From: Oceanomicrobium pacificus
Lineage (GTDB): Bacteria; Pseudomonadota; Alphaproteobacteria; Rhodobacterales; Rhodobacteraceae
Length of the DNA stretch: 64,000 nt
Direction of reading: 5' to 3'
Assembly: GCF_009833495.1 (NCBI RefSeq)
Contig: NZ_WUWG01000002.1
Location: 1 to 64,000 of the forward strand
Below are positions 7,731-16,227 of the stretch, piece by piece. Both the position numbers and the translations under genes were made by a program. Position 1 is the stretch's first letter; the number at the start of each line of letters is the position of its first letter. The notes under the pieces were generated by a model. That model was not told where the DNA came from, searched no databases, and saw only the letters and a program-made list of their open reading frames with translations.

Positions 7731-8306
7731 ATGCAAGTCGAGCTTGAACCGAAACACGTCCACATCATCACCTCAGAGGCCGCAGCGATGGCGCGGCACT
7801 TGCAACGCAAACTGGGCTTGCCCGTTTGTGAGCAGGAAGACTTGGCCCAGGATCTGCTGGTCGATCTCTTGCGTCGCTTGCCCGCCTATGATCCGGCCAA
7901 AGGCAGCCTGGGTGCATTTTCAGGCCTGATCCTCCGGAATCAAGCGTCACGCATCGCAATGAAAATCGTGCGGGAACGCCGTGCGGCAGGTGGCTTTACA
8001 GTTTCCCTTGATGCGCCGGTCGCGGAGGACGATCCCCGCCCTTTGGTTGAGGCTATTTCTGACACTCAGGGTCTCGCTGCTTGGCACGGCCAACACCTGT
8101 CGCAAGCCGAGAAGCAACAAGGCCGTATCTCGCTCGAGACTGCACTGGCGCAGTTGCCTCCTCCAAACATAACAGGCACGGCTTCCGTGTCAGTGGCGGG
8201 AAGCTACTTGCATGCTCATAGACCGCCAGCTAACTATTTGGTAAAAGCGGCTTTTGGTCTTTCGGATCCTTCGCGAGCGCCCAATGCAGCCAGCAAAGAC
8301 ATTTGA
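7731..8306 (+). pseudogene. sigma-70-like (region 2) protein, 3' part replaced
   Basis: The first ~145 residues resemble sigma-70 family region 2 as found in mobile-element sigma-like proteins: the region around VCEQEDLAQDLLVDLLRR, then YDPAKGSLGAFSGLILRN and a basic helix RIAMKIVRERRAAGG. A normal protein would continue after ALAQLP with region 4 (helix-turn-helix), but from about base 8160 the sequence turns into PPPNITGTASVSVAGS and ends at 8306 with no such domain. I therefore read it as a gene cut by the arrival of the McrBC-like cassette. The last 4 bases overlap the TTG start of the next gene. RBS is not obvious (GAGGCACACCGAT). Confidence 0.6.
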
Positions 8307-10450
8307 AGAGCGCAGATCTCGACGGGCAGCCTATTGTGAACACAAAAACCGGTACAAATAGATCTCTACGAATAGAGGACTTGGGGCCCGAAGTTGATCG
8401 CCTTCGATTGGACGAGCTTCGGCAGGCTTGGGGGTACGCGGCTGATGATCCCTTACTTGCCATTGGAAAATTAAAGGGCCGAGAAATATCGAATGGCAAG
8501 AAGATCTTTTTCCTTGAGCATCTAGAACACCCTCGTTCCGCAACTGGCTTTGTGTATCCTGAAGATGTCTCTGGCCGTCCAGCGAGCGCTTTCGTGCCGC
8601 CTCCCGAGGTCTCCCGGCTTGAACTAGATGTAAGTGGCGCGAAAGAAGAGATTTGGGCTATTGCAGAGCTCGAGCTTTCCTCAAATCGCGAGCGCGAAAA
8701 GCATAAAAATCCCCACAAGTGCGACGTTAGAAGAGGTTCGCTTCGGTTGCTTCGGAAGCTTCCGGAAGACTGGGTTCCGGCTATCATCGGTGATGAGAGC
8801 CCTCGGCTTATTAGCGCCGCCGCAATGTCCGTGATTGAAGCCGAGATCAAAACTGAAAGAGAAAAACTTCAAGAAGAACTTGGAGTGCTTCAAAATGAGA
8901 CCGCCGAAGCCGGTGGAGCTCTTAACGGGCTCCGACACGCGGTCGCGGGCGAAGAGCGGAAGCTCATGACGTTACAAGCAAAAAGTGAAAGAGAGATTGC
9001 CTTGATGGAAACGCGCGTCCGCCGCCTCAACGATCTCCTCGACCAGAAGGGACGTCGACTTGTTGCTCTTGGCCTAATTGACGAAGATGACCTAGCCGTG
9101 CTTTTGCCTTCTTCCGGAAAGCATTCCGAACAACCAGGACACAGCTTCCAGTCCGATTTCGGCGGCGATTTCGAACGATTGGCGCCCTTCATTCAGGCGA
9201 GGCTGTATGCACGCGGAATGTTGTTTAGCCAAGCACAGCTTCGCGACGTGCTTGCTTTAGTAAGAACGCACGATCTTTTTGTGCTTGCCGGTGACTCTGG
9301 GTCAGGAAAAACAAGCCTCATTAAAGCGACGGTGGAGTCGCTGGGCGGCCGCTGCACTATCGTCCCGGTCAAGCCGAACTGGACGGGTCCGGAAGACTTG
9401 CTCGGCTACTTTAATCCGATTGAACGCAGCTACCAGTCGACGCCGTTCCTAAAGGCTCTACAGCTTGCTGCAAGTGAGCCGCACATTCTGCACTTTATTG
9501 TTCTGGATGAGATGAACCTTGCGCGAGTAGAGCATTATTTCGCCGATTTTCTCAGCCTTCTTGAGAACCGAGAAACTGTTCCGGACATCACGCTCTACAC
9601 CTCTGACGAGGAACGGCATACCGTCGTTTCCCACGGCCTGTTCCTTGCAATTGAAGAGGAAGTCCGGAAGCGTGTCGGCCTCCCCGAAACTGCCACGCTC
9701 GAAGATCTACTCAAAAATGAAGAAGCAAATCGTCTTCTGCACCGCCTCGGTGGCTTCGAGGATGCGGAGTCGATTTTAGAGCATCATGCGCGTTTGCGGC
9801 GAGCGATGGCTGCGCAGATTCGTACACCAACCTCCCTTGCAATGCCGCCAAACGTACGAATTGTTGGCGCAATAAACATTGACGAGACAACCTATTTTTT
9901 ATCTCCGAAGGTGTTGGACCGGATCCACGTGGTTCGTTTTCGCAACCCGGTTCTCCAAGACTGGTCAGCGATTGACGCCGAAGTGGAAGAGTCCGACCTT
10001 GATCTCGCGCTTCCCTTGTACCTTCCTCCGAGTGAAATTGGGTCCAGAACCGATTATCCGCGCTTTGATCCAAGCGATCCTAATACCGAATTTCTTGTGA
10101 GGTTGGCCCGGGAATACCTAGATCCGCTGGGAATCGAGTTCGGGTTCAGGGCTATACGTCAAAGCTTGCATTACATAGACCGCGCAAGAGATGTTGGTGT
10201 GGAGCCGCCAGAGGCGCTCAACAACGTTTTACTGCATAAGGTTCTCCCAAAGCTCGTGGTAGACACTACCCGCCAGGGACCAAGTGGGACGAAACGGGCA
10301 GAGCTTCTGTCTGATCTGCGCGACGCCGTTGCGGAAGCGATGACAGAACTCGATCTTTCCTCCGTTCCCGAGAGTTGCGTTGTTGAACTCGATCGAGTGA
10401 TCGCCGGCGTTGACGGTAATAATGGGATCGCTAACTACTGGTTGCGCTGA
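8303..10450 (+). CDS. McrB-like AAA+ NTPase with N-terminal sensor-like domain and coiled coil
   Basis: A 715-residue protein. Residues 1-165 form a domain I do not recognise (beta-rich, with GFVYPEDV and a conserved-looking CDVRRGSLRLL); residues about 170-255 are a charged coiled coil (EAEIKTEREKLQEELGVLQ and following); the rest is an AAA+ module of the McrB branch: Walker A GDSGSGKT (330-337), Walker B FIVLDEMNLARVEHYFADF (D402-E403), and the sensor/NxxD-like NIDETTYFLSPKVLDR (N525, D527). In McrBC the B subunit powers DNA translocation and activates the C nuclease. The next gene, a DUF2357 nuclease, starts on the last base region of this one, so they are cotranslated. Start is TTG 8303; GTG 8336 is an alternative. 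Confidence 0.85.
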   Translation: MKSADLDGQPIVNTKTGTNRSLRIEDLGPEVDRLRLDELRQAWGYAADDPLLAIGKLKGREISNGKKIFFLEHLEHPRSATGFVYPEDVSGRPASAFVPPPEVSRLELDVSGAKEEIWAIAELELSSNREREKHKNPHKCDVRRGSLRLLRKLPEDWVPAIIGDESPRLISAAAMSVIEAEIKTEREKLQEELGVLQNETAEAGGALNGLRHAVAGEERKLMTLQAKSEREIALMETRVRRLNDLLDQKGRRLVALGLIDEDDLAVLLPSSGKHSEQPGHSFQSDFGGDFERLAPFIQARLYARGMLFSQAQLRDVLALVRTHDLFVLAGDSGSGKTSLIKATVESLGGRCTIVPVKPNWTGPEDLLGYFNPIERSYQSTPFLKALQLAASEPHILHFIVLDEMNLARVEHYFADFLSLLENRETVPDITLYTSDEERHTVVSHGLFLAIEEEVRKRVGLPETATLEDLLKNEEANRLLHRLGGFEDAESILEHHARLRRAMAAQIRTPTSLAMPPNVRIVGAINIDETTYFLSPKVLDRIHVVRFRNPVLQDWSAIDAEVEESDLDLALPLYLPPSEIGSRTDYPRFDPSDPNTEFLVRLAREYLDPLGIEFGFRAIRQSLHYIDRARDVGVEPPEALNNVLLHKVLPKLVVDTTRQGPSGTKRAELLSDLRDAVAEAMTELDLSSVPESCVVELDRVIAGVDGNNGIANYWLR

Positions 10451-13071
10451 TGCCTTTGGTCGAGCTTCGATACCTGGACGTTCGATGGAAGGCGTCAGGA
10501 ACCGCAAAATCAGTCACAGTTGCACCGCGATCCATCCCGATCGAGATTGAACTCGACGGAACAATGCGTGCCGAGACAGAGATCTTTCATGATCTCTATC
10601 CGGTGCTAGGGATGCGATTGGATGACGCATTAGCTGAGCACACACCCGTATTCGTCACCGCAGGTGAAGATAATGTTAGAATGCAGCCTGTTTCAGACTC
10701 TGAGGGGCACACATGGTGGGTGGAAGCTGGTCCTTGGCACGAGCGCAGCAAGAGGCATCTATGCGAACTACACCGGACAATCGGTAAGTTCGAAATCCAG
10801 GTTGGAGATCAAAGACTCATCCTTAACAACGTCGCTGCAGGTCTTGGCAGAGTCGAACTAGAGGATTTCTTAAGAGATTTTCAAAATGACCTTTACTGGC
10901 TTTTACTTGGCTTTGGTTCTGGTAAAGCAGTTTTGGGTGGCCGACCTGTTCCTGGCGGAAGCAAGGGGGAGATCGGACACGACCAACGACCACATGGCGC
11001 TGATTTATTGCTCGCTGATGCGCTTGAGCGGTTTTCTGAAGCTGTCGAAAGAGTTCTGCATCGACCTTCGCACGACCTCCATGAGGTTCATGGTCTGCAG
11101 GTTCTCGCCAAGCTGAGACCGAACCAGATGTCGTTCCGGCAGTATGTCCGGAATCCTTCAGTAAACAGGCTTCAGGGCCGTCAGGCAGAAGTCACGGTCG
11201 ATATCGCCGAAAACCGCTATATTCGGCACATGGTTCAAGTGGCGGCAAAGCTTTCCGAGAAGTTGGCGCTTGCAACAACACGGCAGGTGCAGGCCCTTGA
11301 AGAGAGAGCAGCGAGCGAAATTGAGCGTTGTAAAGAGTATCGGGCGACACAGTATCGAATGGTTGAGAGTAGCGTGTTCGACCGGCAACTCGCAGAGGCG
11401 CAGGAAACCTTAGAGAGGATCAGAGGCCTGTCCGAATGGACTTCTGAGCAATTTCCTGCCGATGCAAGACACATAGAAATCTCGATAGGAAAACAATTTG
11501 GAGAAGGGGGTAACACTTTCTTTTGCAACAAGCCTGACGGGAAGCCGACAAAAGATCCTTCCCGTGGCATAAAGTATTGGGTCATCAAGTTGCCCGACGC
11601 TTTAGCGTCCGCAGTTACCGCCGCTCGCCCATTGCGACCCACCTATGAGATTGATGCCATCATGAGCGTGCAGGCGATTGGTCCAGAGGATCAAGGCCGC
11701 TTGCTCGAACTTCACCAAGTAATTGCTGTGGAGCCGCGATCCGAGGCAATTGGAAGAAAACTGCGAAAGAGGGCGCGCCTTGCAGCAAGTGACTGGCTTG
11801 CACCGCTCTCGCGTGAAGAGCGCCTTGAACTTCAGCAGGAGGCGCGGACTGCTGAGTTGCGGGCGAACACCTATTCGGAGCGTGCTGCTGCCGGAAATTC
11901 GGCGGCCTCTGCATTGGATCGCTCTTGGAAACGACTTAGCCGCCAAAATCGAGACTGGGGCAGAATGGGGGTTCGGTCGGATCCACAGATGCCCTTTGGA
12001 ATGCGTTTTAGTCAGACACCAGTGTACTCTGCATGCCTTGCTGCGTTTCGAAAGGTTAGCGAACTAGCGGATCGGGCGGGTTTCGGCGAAGATACCTTAG
12101 ATGCTGTTGATAGGATTGGAATCCTCCATGCGAGCGCACTCTACGAACATTGGTGTCTGATCAAAATCTTACTGGTGTTGATTGAAGAGTTTCGCTTTGT
12201 GCCTCAGGCTGGGTGGCAGGAGTTGCTTATTCGGGGCGTAACAGGCAATCGGGAAACAATATCCATTGAGTTGGCGCATGAATCGTTTGATCTCTGCGCC
12301 AAGCTCGATATTCAGCCAGTCCTACCTAATGGGCGAACTCCAGACTTCAGACTGCGCTTCAAGCGGGACGCTTGGTTTAGTAGAAGCCTCGACAGAACCT
12401 CTATCTTTTCGCGCGCAAGCGCGCCCTCAGACTGGGACGGTCAGACTGCGTTGGTCATGGACGCTAAGTTTCGAAATTCTTGGAAGGTTGGTGAGCTCGG
12501 AGATGTGCTCCTGACCTTGGTTGAGGCCAAACGCTACGGTGGCGATCGCGATCGCGTATTTGTTCTTCAGCCGGCGGGTCGAACAGTGGAATCGCCTAAC
12601 AGTCCGTTGGATTGGGGGAAGGACTGTGATTACGGCCAAACGGCGAACGTAGACCACATGAGGGGACATGTCCGACTTGCGCCTGGTGCGCAAGCAAGTC
12701 GGTCAACGAACAACTTGAAGCGCTTGATTGCGCTTCATTTGCAGGCATATTTTCCCGCGCCTGGAAGCACGCCGACAGAGCTTTCGGATACAGACTACAG
12801 CATATGTGTTCGTTGCGGAACTAAGCATATTGCTGAAAAAACTCAATGGCTTAAGACCAAGTCTGGCTACACGTACTGGGCGATGAGCTGCCCGTCGTGC
12901 GAAATGGTTTCTACACGTACCCATTGCTATGATTGCAGGACAACGCTGTTCAAGAACGGATACCAGCTGACGTATCATCAGACTTTGGCCGATCAGATCA
13001 CGAATGTGTTTTGCCCGTCTTGTGGAGCGTTCTTCGAGGAAGAGCATAGCCATCAAGTTCAAACAGTATGA
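10450..13071 (+). CDS. DUF2357 / McrC-like PD-(D/E)xK nuclease with two C-terminal zinc ribbons
   Basis: An 873-residue protein starting with ATG 10450, sharing one base with the previous stop. Residues 1-300 show the beta-rich DUF2357-type N-terminal region; a long helical segment (about 300-350 and 440-520) follows. The nuclease core has an alpha-helical lead (ASALYEHWCLIKILLVL), then D632 in RTPDFRLRF and D671-A-K673 in ALVMDAKF, i.e. the PD-(D/E)xK triad of the McrC/DUF524 lineage. The C terminus has four CxxC pairs, C786/C789 with C814/C817 and C826/C829 with C855/C858, forming two zinc ribbons. It should be the effector of the NTPase encoded upstream in a type IV-like restriction system. 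The zinc ribbons could bind DNA or partner protein. Target modification is unknown. Confidence 0.85.
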   Translation: MPLVELRYLDVRWKASGTAKSVTVAPRSIPIEIELDGTMRAETEIFHDLYPVLGMRLDDALAEHTPVFVTAGEDNVRMQPVSDSEGHTWWVEAGPWHERSKRHLCELHRTIGKFEIQVGDQRLILNNVAAGLGRVELEDFLRDFQNDLYWLLLGFGSGKAVLGGRPVPGGSKGEIGHDQRPHGADLLLADALERFSEAVERVLHRPSHDLHEVHGLQVLAKLRPNQMSFRQYVRNPSVNRLQGRQAEVTVDIAENRYIRHMVQVAAKLSEKLALATTRQVQALEERAASEIERCKEYRATQYRMVESSVFDRQLAEAQETLERIRGLSEWTSEQFPADARHIEISIGKQFGEGGNTFFCNKPDGKPTKDPSRGIKYWVIKLPDALASAVTAARPLRPTYEIDAIMSVQAIGPEDQGRLLELHQVIAVEPRSEAIGRKLRKRARLAASDWLAPLSREERLELQQEARTAELRANTYSERAAAGNSAASALDRSWKRLSRQNRDWGRMGVRSDPQMPFGMRFSQTPVYSACLAAFRKVSELADRAGFGEDTLDAVDRIGILHASALYEHWCLIKILLVLIEEFRFVPQAGWQELLIRGVTGNRETISIELAHESFDLCAKLDIQPVLPNGRTPDFRLRFKRDAWFSRSLDRTSIFSRASAPSDWDGQTALVMDAKFRNSWKVGELGDVLLTLVEAKRYGGDRDRVFVLQPAGRTVESPNSPLDWGKDCDYGQTANVDHMRGHVRLAPGAQASRSTNNLKRLIALHLQAYFPAPGSTPTELSDTDYSICVRCGTKHIAEKTQWLKTKSGYTYWAMSCPSCEMVSTRTHCYDCRTTLFKNGYQLTYHQTLADQITNVFCPSCGAFFEEEHSHQVQTV

Positions 13072-13092
13072 AAATGGAGAAGGTTCGACGTC

Positions 13093-13111
13093 AGTCCCGT
13101 TCCCTCCGCCA
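13093..13111 (+). other. tRNA-Ser-like 3' end, possible attachment-site remnant
   Basis: AGTCCCGTTCCCTCCGCCA resembles the 3' end of a serine tRNA (end of T loop, T-stem strand, acceptor strand, discriminator G, CCA). No tRNA body precedes it. Integrases that target tRNA genes leave exactly such a 3' duplicate at the far end of the integrated element, with the native tRNA terminator behind it, which is also seen here. This puts the defence genes to the left on the element. A second copy was not found inside the window. Confidence 0.5.
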
Positions 13112-13136
13112 CTTGCACGTTGCAAACCCGAAAACA

Positions 13137-13157
13137 GGTCCCTCGCGGGGCCTTTTT
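13137..13157 (+). terminator. rho-independent terminator
   Basis: Stem GGTCCC/GGGGCC (13137-13142 with 13147-13152, one G-T pair), loop TCGC, followed by T5. It lies 25 bp after the tRNA-like 3' end, the normal place for a tRNA terminator, and 66 bp after the nuclease stop codon, so it can also end that operon. Confidence 0.7.
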
Positions 13158-13485
13158 CTTTATGTGCCAAAGGGGTTTGCAGGGACCATCCGCCCTTCGG
13201 AGACTGGCCAGCTGCGCGAGATCGGTCTCCGAACGCCCACCGTCTCTTTCCACCCGCCCTGCGCTCTCCGCGAGACGGATTCAAAACCCCCATATATCTC
13301 AATGGACTGATCGGAGCGCGCTGCGCCCGTGTTTCGCTGGTTCCGGCTTGTCTCAAGGCAGATGGCGACGCGACACGGGCGGCGTGGTCTTTGGTATGTC
13401 TTGGGAGCTTTGCGCGAAGTTCCTGGGGAGTAGTAGAGATCGAAAAGATCAGGGGGCAACCGGCGTGGAGGGGGCTCGCGCGGGA

Positions 13486-13746
13486 TCAGGGCAGACTATC
13501 GGGTGAGACTTCACCAGGTTCTAGGGAGATCACCAGCCTTCGCCGTGGATCTGTTTCCTCGGCATTCCCCTGAAGCCATGCAAGGATGTGCTGCGAGTCC
13601 TCTACCGAAACCGTTGCATCGCGGGAGATGCGGAACCCTGCCATGCGTTCAAGATCGCGCGGTCCCAGCATCGATCTTTCCAAGTACGTCCGGATCGAAA
13701 AGACCGGCATGGGATCTGGAAAGAATGACTTGGCCGCAGCATTCAC
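13486..13746 (-). CDS. hypothetical 86-aa protein (weak)
   Basis: An ATG-started minus-strand frame (13746 to 13486) with plausible composition (MNAAAKSFFPDPMPVFSIRT at the start, VEDSQHILAWLQGN later) and no low-complexity runs. There is no family I recognise and no strong ribosome-binding site. It may be a relic or a chance frame in a gene-poor junction. Confidence 0.25.
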   Translation of the reverse strand: MNAAAKSFFPDPMPVFSIRTYLERSMLGPRDLERMAGFRISRDATVSVEDSQHILAWLQGNAEETDPRRRLVISLEPGEVSPDSLP

Positions 13747-13872
13747 CCGAACAGGCGTTCATCCGTATGACCTGCGACTGCCCTAGTCCACGTATCCCGA
13801 CCGCTTACTGTGCTACTCATGGACAACAGTGATAGGAAAGCAATTACACAGACTTTCTGTGCCGGTTGATTT

Positions 13873-13950
13873 CTAGCCGACACTCCACGAGATTCGGTTT
13901 CCGTTGATCTCGACGGTCTTGCTTGTGCCGGAGAGATCGAGCTTTGAACC
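13873..13950 (-). pseudogene. C-terminal scrap of an unknown protein
   Basis: The minus-strand frame ending at TAG (13873-13875) reads GSKLDLSGTSKTVEINGNRI then SWSVG before the stop, a strand-turn-strand text that looks like a real protein end, but a stop codon lies a few codons upstream and there is no start. I take it as a remnant. Confidence 0.3.
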
Positions 13951-14004
13951 TAGAAGATACCATCATCATTGAATTCCAAATGCGGTAAATCATTGGCTCA
14001 ACGT

Positions 14005-14826
14005 ATGACCGACTCTCTTTCCGACTACATCTCCAGAGATCTTCGAAAAGTCGATGGCTGGTTGACGGCTTTTGACGCCCGGCTAATCGTGGAGATACTG
14101 AATTGGCAATTGGCCAACGGAGTCGTCGGGTGTCTGGGCGAAATTGGGGTTCACCATGGCAAGCTTCTGATTTTGCTTCAATTGGCTGCTCGGGCCGATG
14201 AATCCGTGTTCGGCGTGGACCTCTTCGAGAACCAGTCAGAGAATGTCGACCGATCCGGGCGCGGAGACCGAGATGCGCTGATGCGCAACGCCGACCGCTT
14301 CGGGTCGGGGTCCGAAGCTCTCGTCATCATGAAGCGCAACTCTCTGAAGCTAGAATGGCCCGAGATCGAAAAAGCTACGCAGTCGGACTGCAGATTTTTC
14401 AGTGTGGATGGTGGCCACACGACAGAAATAACAAAGAATGACCTGATGATCGCCGATCAGAGCCTGGCAAGCGAGGGCGTGATTTGCCTCGATGACTATT
14501 TCAACAAGTCGTTCCCGGAAGTGTCGATCGGTCTCTGCCAGTTCATGAGCGACGCAAATCTGGCTCCGTTCGGGATATCGGAAAACAAGGTCTTTCTGTG
14601 CCGCCCGGAGTTGCAGAAGGCATATTCCGATTGCCTGCGAGGGGCCGTTCGCGAAGCCGAGCACGCCTCGGATGTGGATTTTTTCGGGTATGCAACACCG
14701 GTTCTGCAGAAGCCGAGAGTGGCCTACGAACGCATCAAGACGTCCAGGCTTGCGCGACAGCTTCAAGACACGGAACTCGGTGAGTCGCTCAAGCCATTGG
14801 TGAGGAGATTGTTTGCACGGTCCTGA
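14005..14826 (+). CDS. class I SAM-dependent methyltransferase, glycan-locus type
   Basis: About 273 residues from ATG 14005. The Rossmann-like first motif is GCLGEIGVHHGK, the second strand ends in VFGVDLFEN, and the acidic metal/substrate region is FFSVDGGHTTEITKNDL followed by GVICLDDYF, the pattern of Methyltransf_24-type enzymes that methylate small molecules or sugars. It is the first gene of the surface-polysaccharide group and may modify a sugar in the glycan. An in-frame TTG at 13969 would add 12 residues, but the ATG fits better. A hairpin follows the stop codon at 14845-14873. Confidence 0.75.
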   Translation: MTDSLSDYISRDLRKVDGWLTAFDARLIVEILNWQLANGVVGCLGEIGVHHGKLLILLQLAARADESVFGVDLFENQSENVDRSGRGDRDALMRNADRFGSGSEALVIMKRNSLKLEWPEIEKATQSDCRFFSVDGGHTTEITKNDLMIADQSLASEGVICLDDYFNKSFPEVSIGLCQFMSDANLAPFGISENKVFLCRPELQKAYSDCLRGAVREAEHASDVDFFGYATPVLQKPRVAYERIKTSRLARQLQDTELGESLKPLVRRLFARS

Positions 14827-14844
14827 GGCGTGTGAACCCTGTGG

Positions 14845-14873
14845 ACACTGGTGATATCAGTGCGAACCAGTGT
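14845..14873 (+). terminator. candidate terminator hairpin
   Basis: Perfect 8-bp inverted repeat ACACTGGT ... ACCAGTGT with a 13-nt loop, 19 bp after the methyltransferase stop; a T6 run lies 16 bp further on, so it is not a textbook intrinsic terminator. Confidence 0.4.
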
Positions 14874-15255
14874 TGGATCCAAGAAGCTCTTTTTTGTCAC
14901 CAGTTTTGTAACAAAATCAATTAACTGGATGCGTTTGCCCTTCCGTTGGTGGAGCGGCCGAAGCAATGGGACTCCCGGGTGACGGCGCGGATCAAGGCAG
15001 CCTTCGTGGTCAAAGCGGGCGAATCTCGCCGGCGCAGCCAGATGGCGTTATGCTTGGGCTGTCGGCACTGTAGAAAAGTGACCCGTCTTACCACCGCCAT
15101 TTCTGATCCGCCGAAATGATACGGCGGACACACAGGCTATTGCAATGAAACCCTGTTTGCATCCGGCAGAAACCGCTTCTCTAGATTTGGCATTTATCAA
15201 ATTTTAGCGAATAATACGACACATCGAAATTCACAGAACGTTGCTATAAACCGGC
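14874..15255. other. noncoding gap between methyltransferase and kinase-like gene
   Basis: No protein-coding frame with family features. The GC content falls towards the right (AT-rich from about 15,180), which suits a promoter for the following glycan operon. GTAGAAAAGTGACCCGTC at about 15,071 is reminiscent of an insertion-sequence end but no partner end or transposase is present. Confidence 0.5.
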
Positions 15256-16227
15256 ATGTATCTTTTTGATTTCGATTTTGATGGCGGAAGTCGTTTGGAC
15301 GCGCTGAAGGCTCTTCAGCGCTACTATCCCGATTACTCAGGCAAAAGGCGGGCGCTGAAAGCGCTGAATGCCATCAACCAACTCAGCATAAGGGTCCCGG
15401 CCGGCAGCATCCCAAAGATTGCCCGGATCACGCCCTTGATTCCGCGGGCTGAGGCCACGGGCACCCGTGCCTATCTTCTTCACAAGGTGTATCAAAATGA
15501 CCGCGCCTACATTTTCGATCAGGATCGGGAGGGCCAAACCGTCGACGTTATCAAAGTCGCGTTGAGCGCTGGCGCGGCGGCGGGCCTGAAGCGAGAGGCC
15601 GAAACGCTCAGAACATTGTACGGGCGAACCGAATTCACCATTCCGGAAGTGAAGGCGTATAGAATCTGGGAAGACGGTTGCCTCATTCGGATGAGCGCAG
15701 TTTCATCCGACCAGGTCGCTCACGACAAACGCAGGCCATTGCCGGAAGCGGTGTTTGACGCTGTTGCGATACTTCGTGTTTCGAATGCGCCAAGATCGCT
15801 CCAGGCTTGCCAGATTGATGGCTGGCAGGAAGCGCGTCGTCGCATCCGCACAACCTCTATTGAGCGTGTCGCAATGGATATCCGTTGTGAGGATGAGTTT
15901 GAAGTTTCTGCGGCGCACCGGGATCTCGGTTCGGAAAATGTCTTCAGCCGCCCTGACGCTCGGGGAGTAGCGGATTTCACCCTTATCGATTGGGAGTTCT
16001 TTTCAGATACTGCGCCGGCCATGACGGATCGCGTCAGCCAATGGCTCGGCTGCCGTCATCGGGACATCAAGGGCTGGCGCGGACCGGACAGGAATGCGCT
16101 TGCAGAAGAGTTCCTTGCCGATTTTCATAACACTCCGGGTGGTCAGACGGCCGCCATTCTCGCACTGCTCCACCTTGCTGAACTGGGTATCGATCTGGCT
16201 TGTTACCTTACCGGAGAGAAAAAATAA
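15256..16227 (+). CDS. APH/lipopolysaccharide-kinase-like phosphotransferase
   Basis: A 323-residue protein with the protein-kinase-like (APH) fold: a lysine in VDVIKVAL (K100), a helix Glu in REAETLRTLYG (E115), the catalytic loop H221-R-D223-LGSEN228 and the metal-binding D245 in TLIDWEFF. Such kinases phosphorylate sugars or lipopolysaccharide core; given its position as first gene of a glycosyltransferase operon, a glycan or lipid-linked sugar substrate is inferred. It overlaps the next frame by up to 28 bp. ATG start at 15256, without a strong RBS. Confidence 0.7.
   Translation: MYLFDFDFDGGSRLDALKALQRYYPDYSGKRRALKALNAINQLSIRVPAGSIPKIARITPLIPRAEATGTRAYLLHKVYQNDRAYIFDQDREGQTVDVIKVALSAGAAAGLKREAETLRTLYGRTEFTIPEVKAYRIWEDGCLIRMSAVSSDQVAHDKRRPLPEAVFDAVAILRVSNAPRSLQACQIDGWQEARRRIRTTSIERVAMDIRCEDEFEVSAAHRDLGSENVFSRPDARGVADFTLIDWEFFSDTAPAMTDRVSQWLGCRHRDIKGWRGPDRNALAEEFLADFHNTPGGQTAAILALLHLAELGIDLACYLTGEKK

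Larger units (their letters stand above)
13158..14004. other. long stretch without a convincing gene
   Basis: Between the terminator and the methyltransferase I see no protein with recognisable motifs. Several frames are open because of base composition. Two small minus-strand items inside it are listed separately. The stretch fits the scarred junction expected next to an integration site. Confidence 0.6.

Noticed and set aside
13004-13573. 189-codon plus-strand frame over the nuclease end and junction
   Set aside because: It starts inside the nuclease gene and crosses a terminator; no domain text.
14930-15130. Possible insertion-sequence remnant
   Set aside because: One end-like motif was noticed but no paired inverted repeat, target duplication or transposase text.
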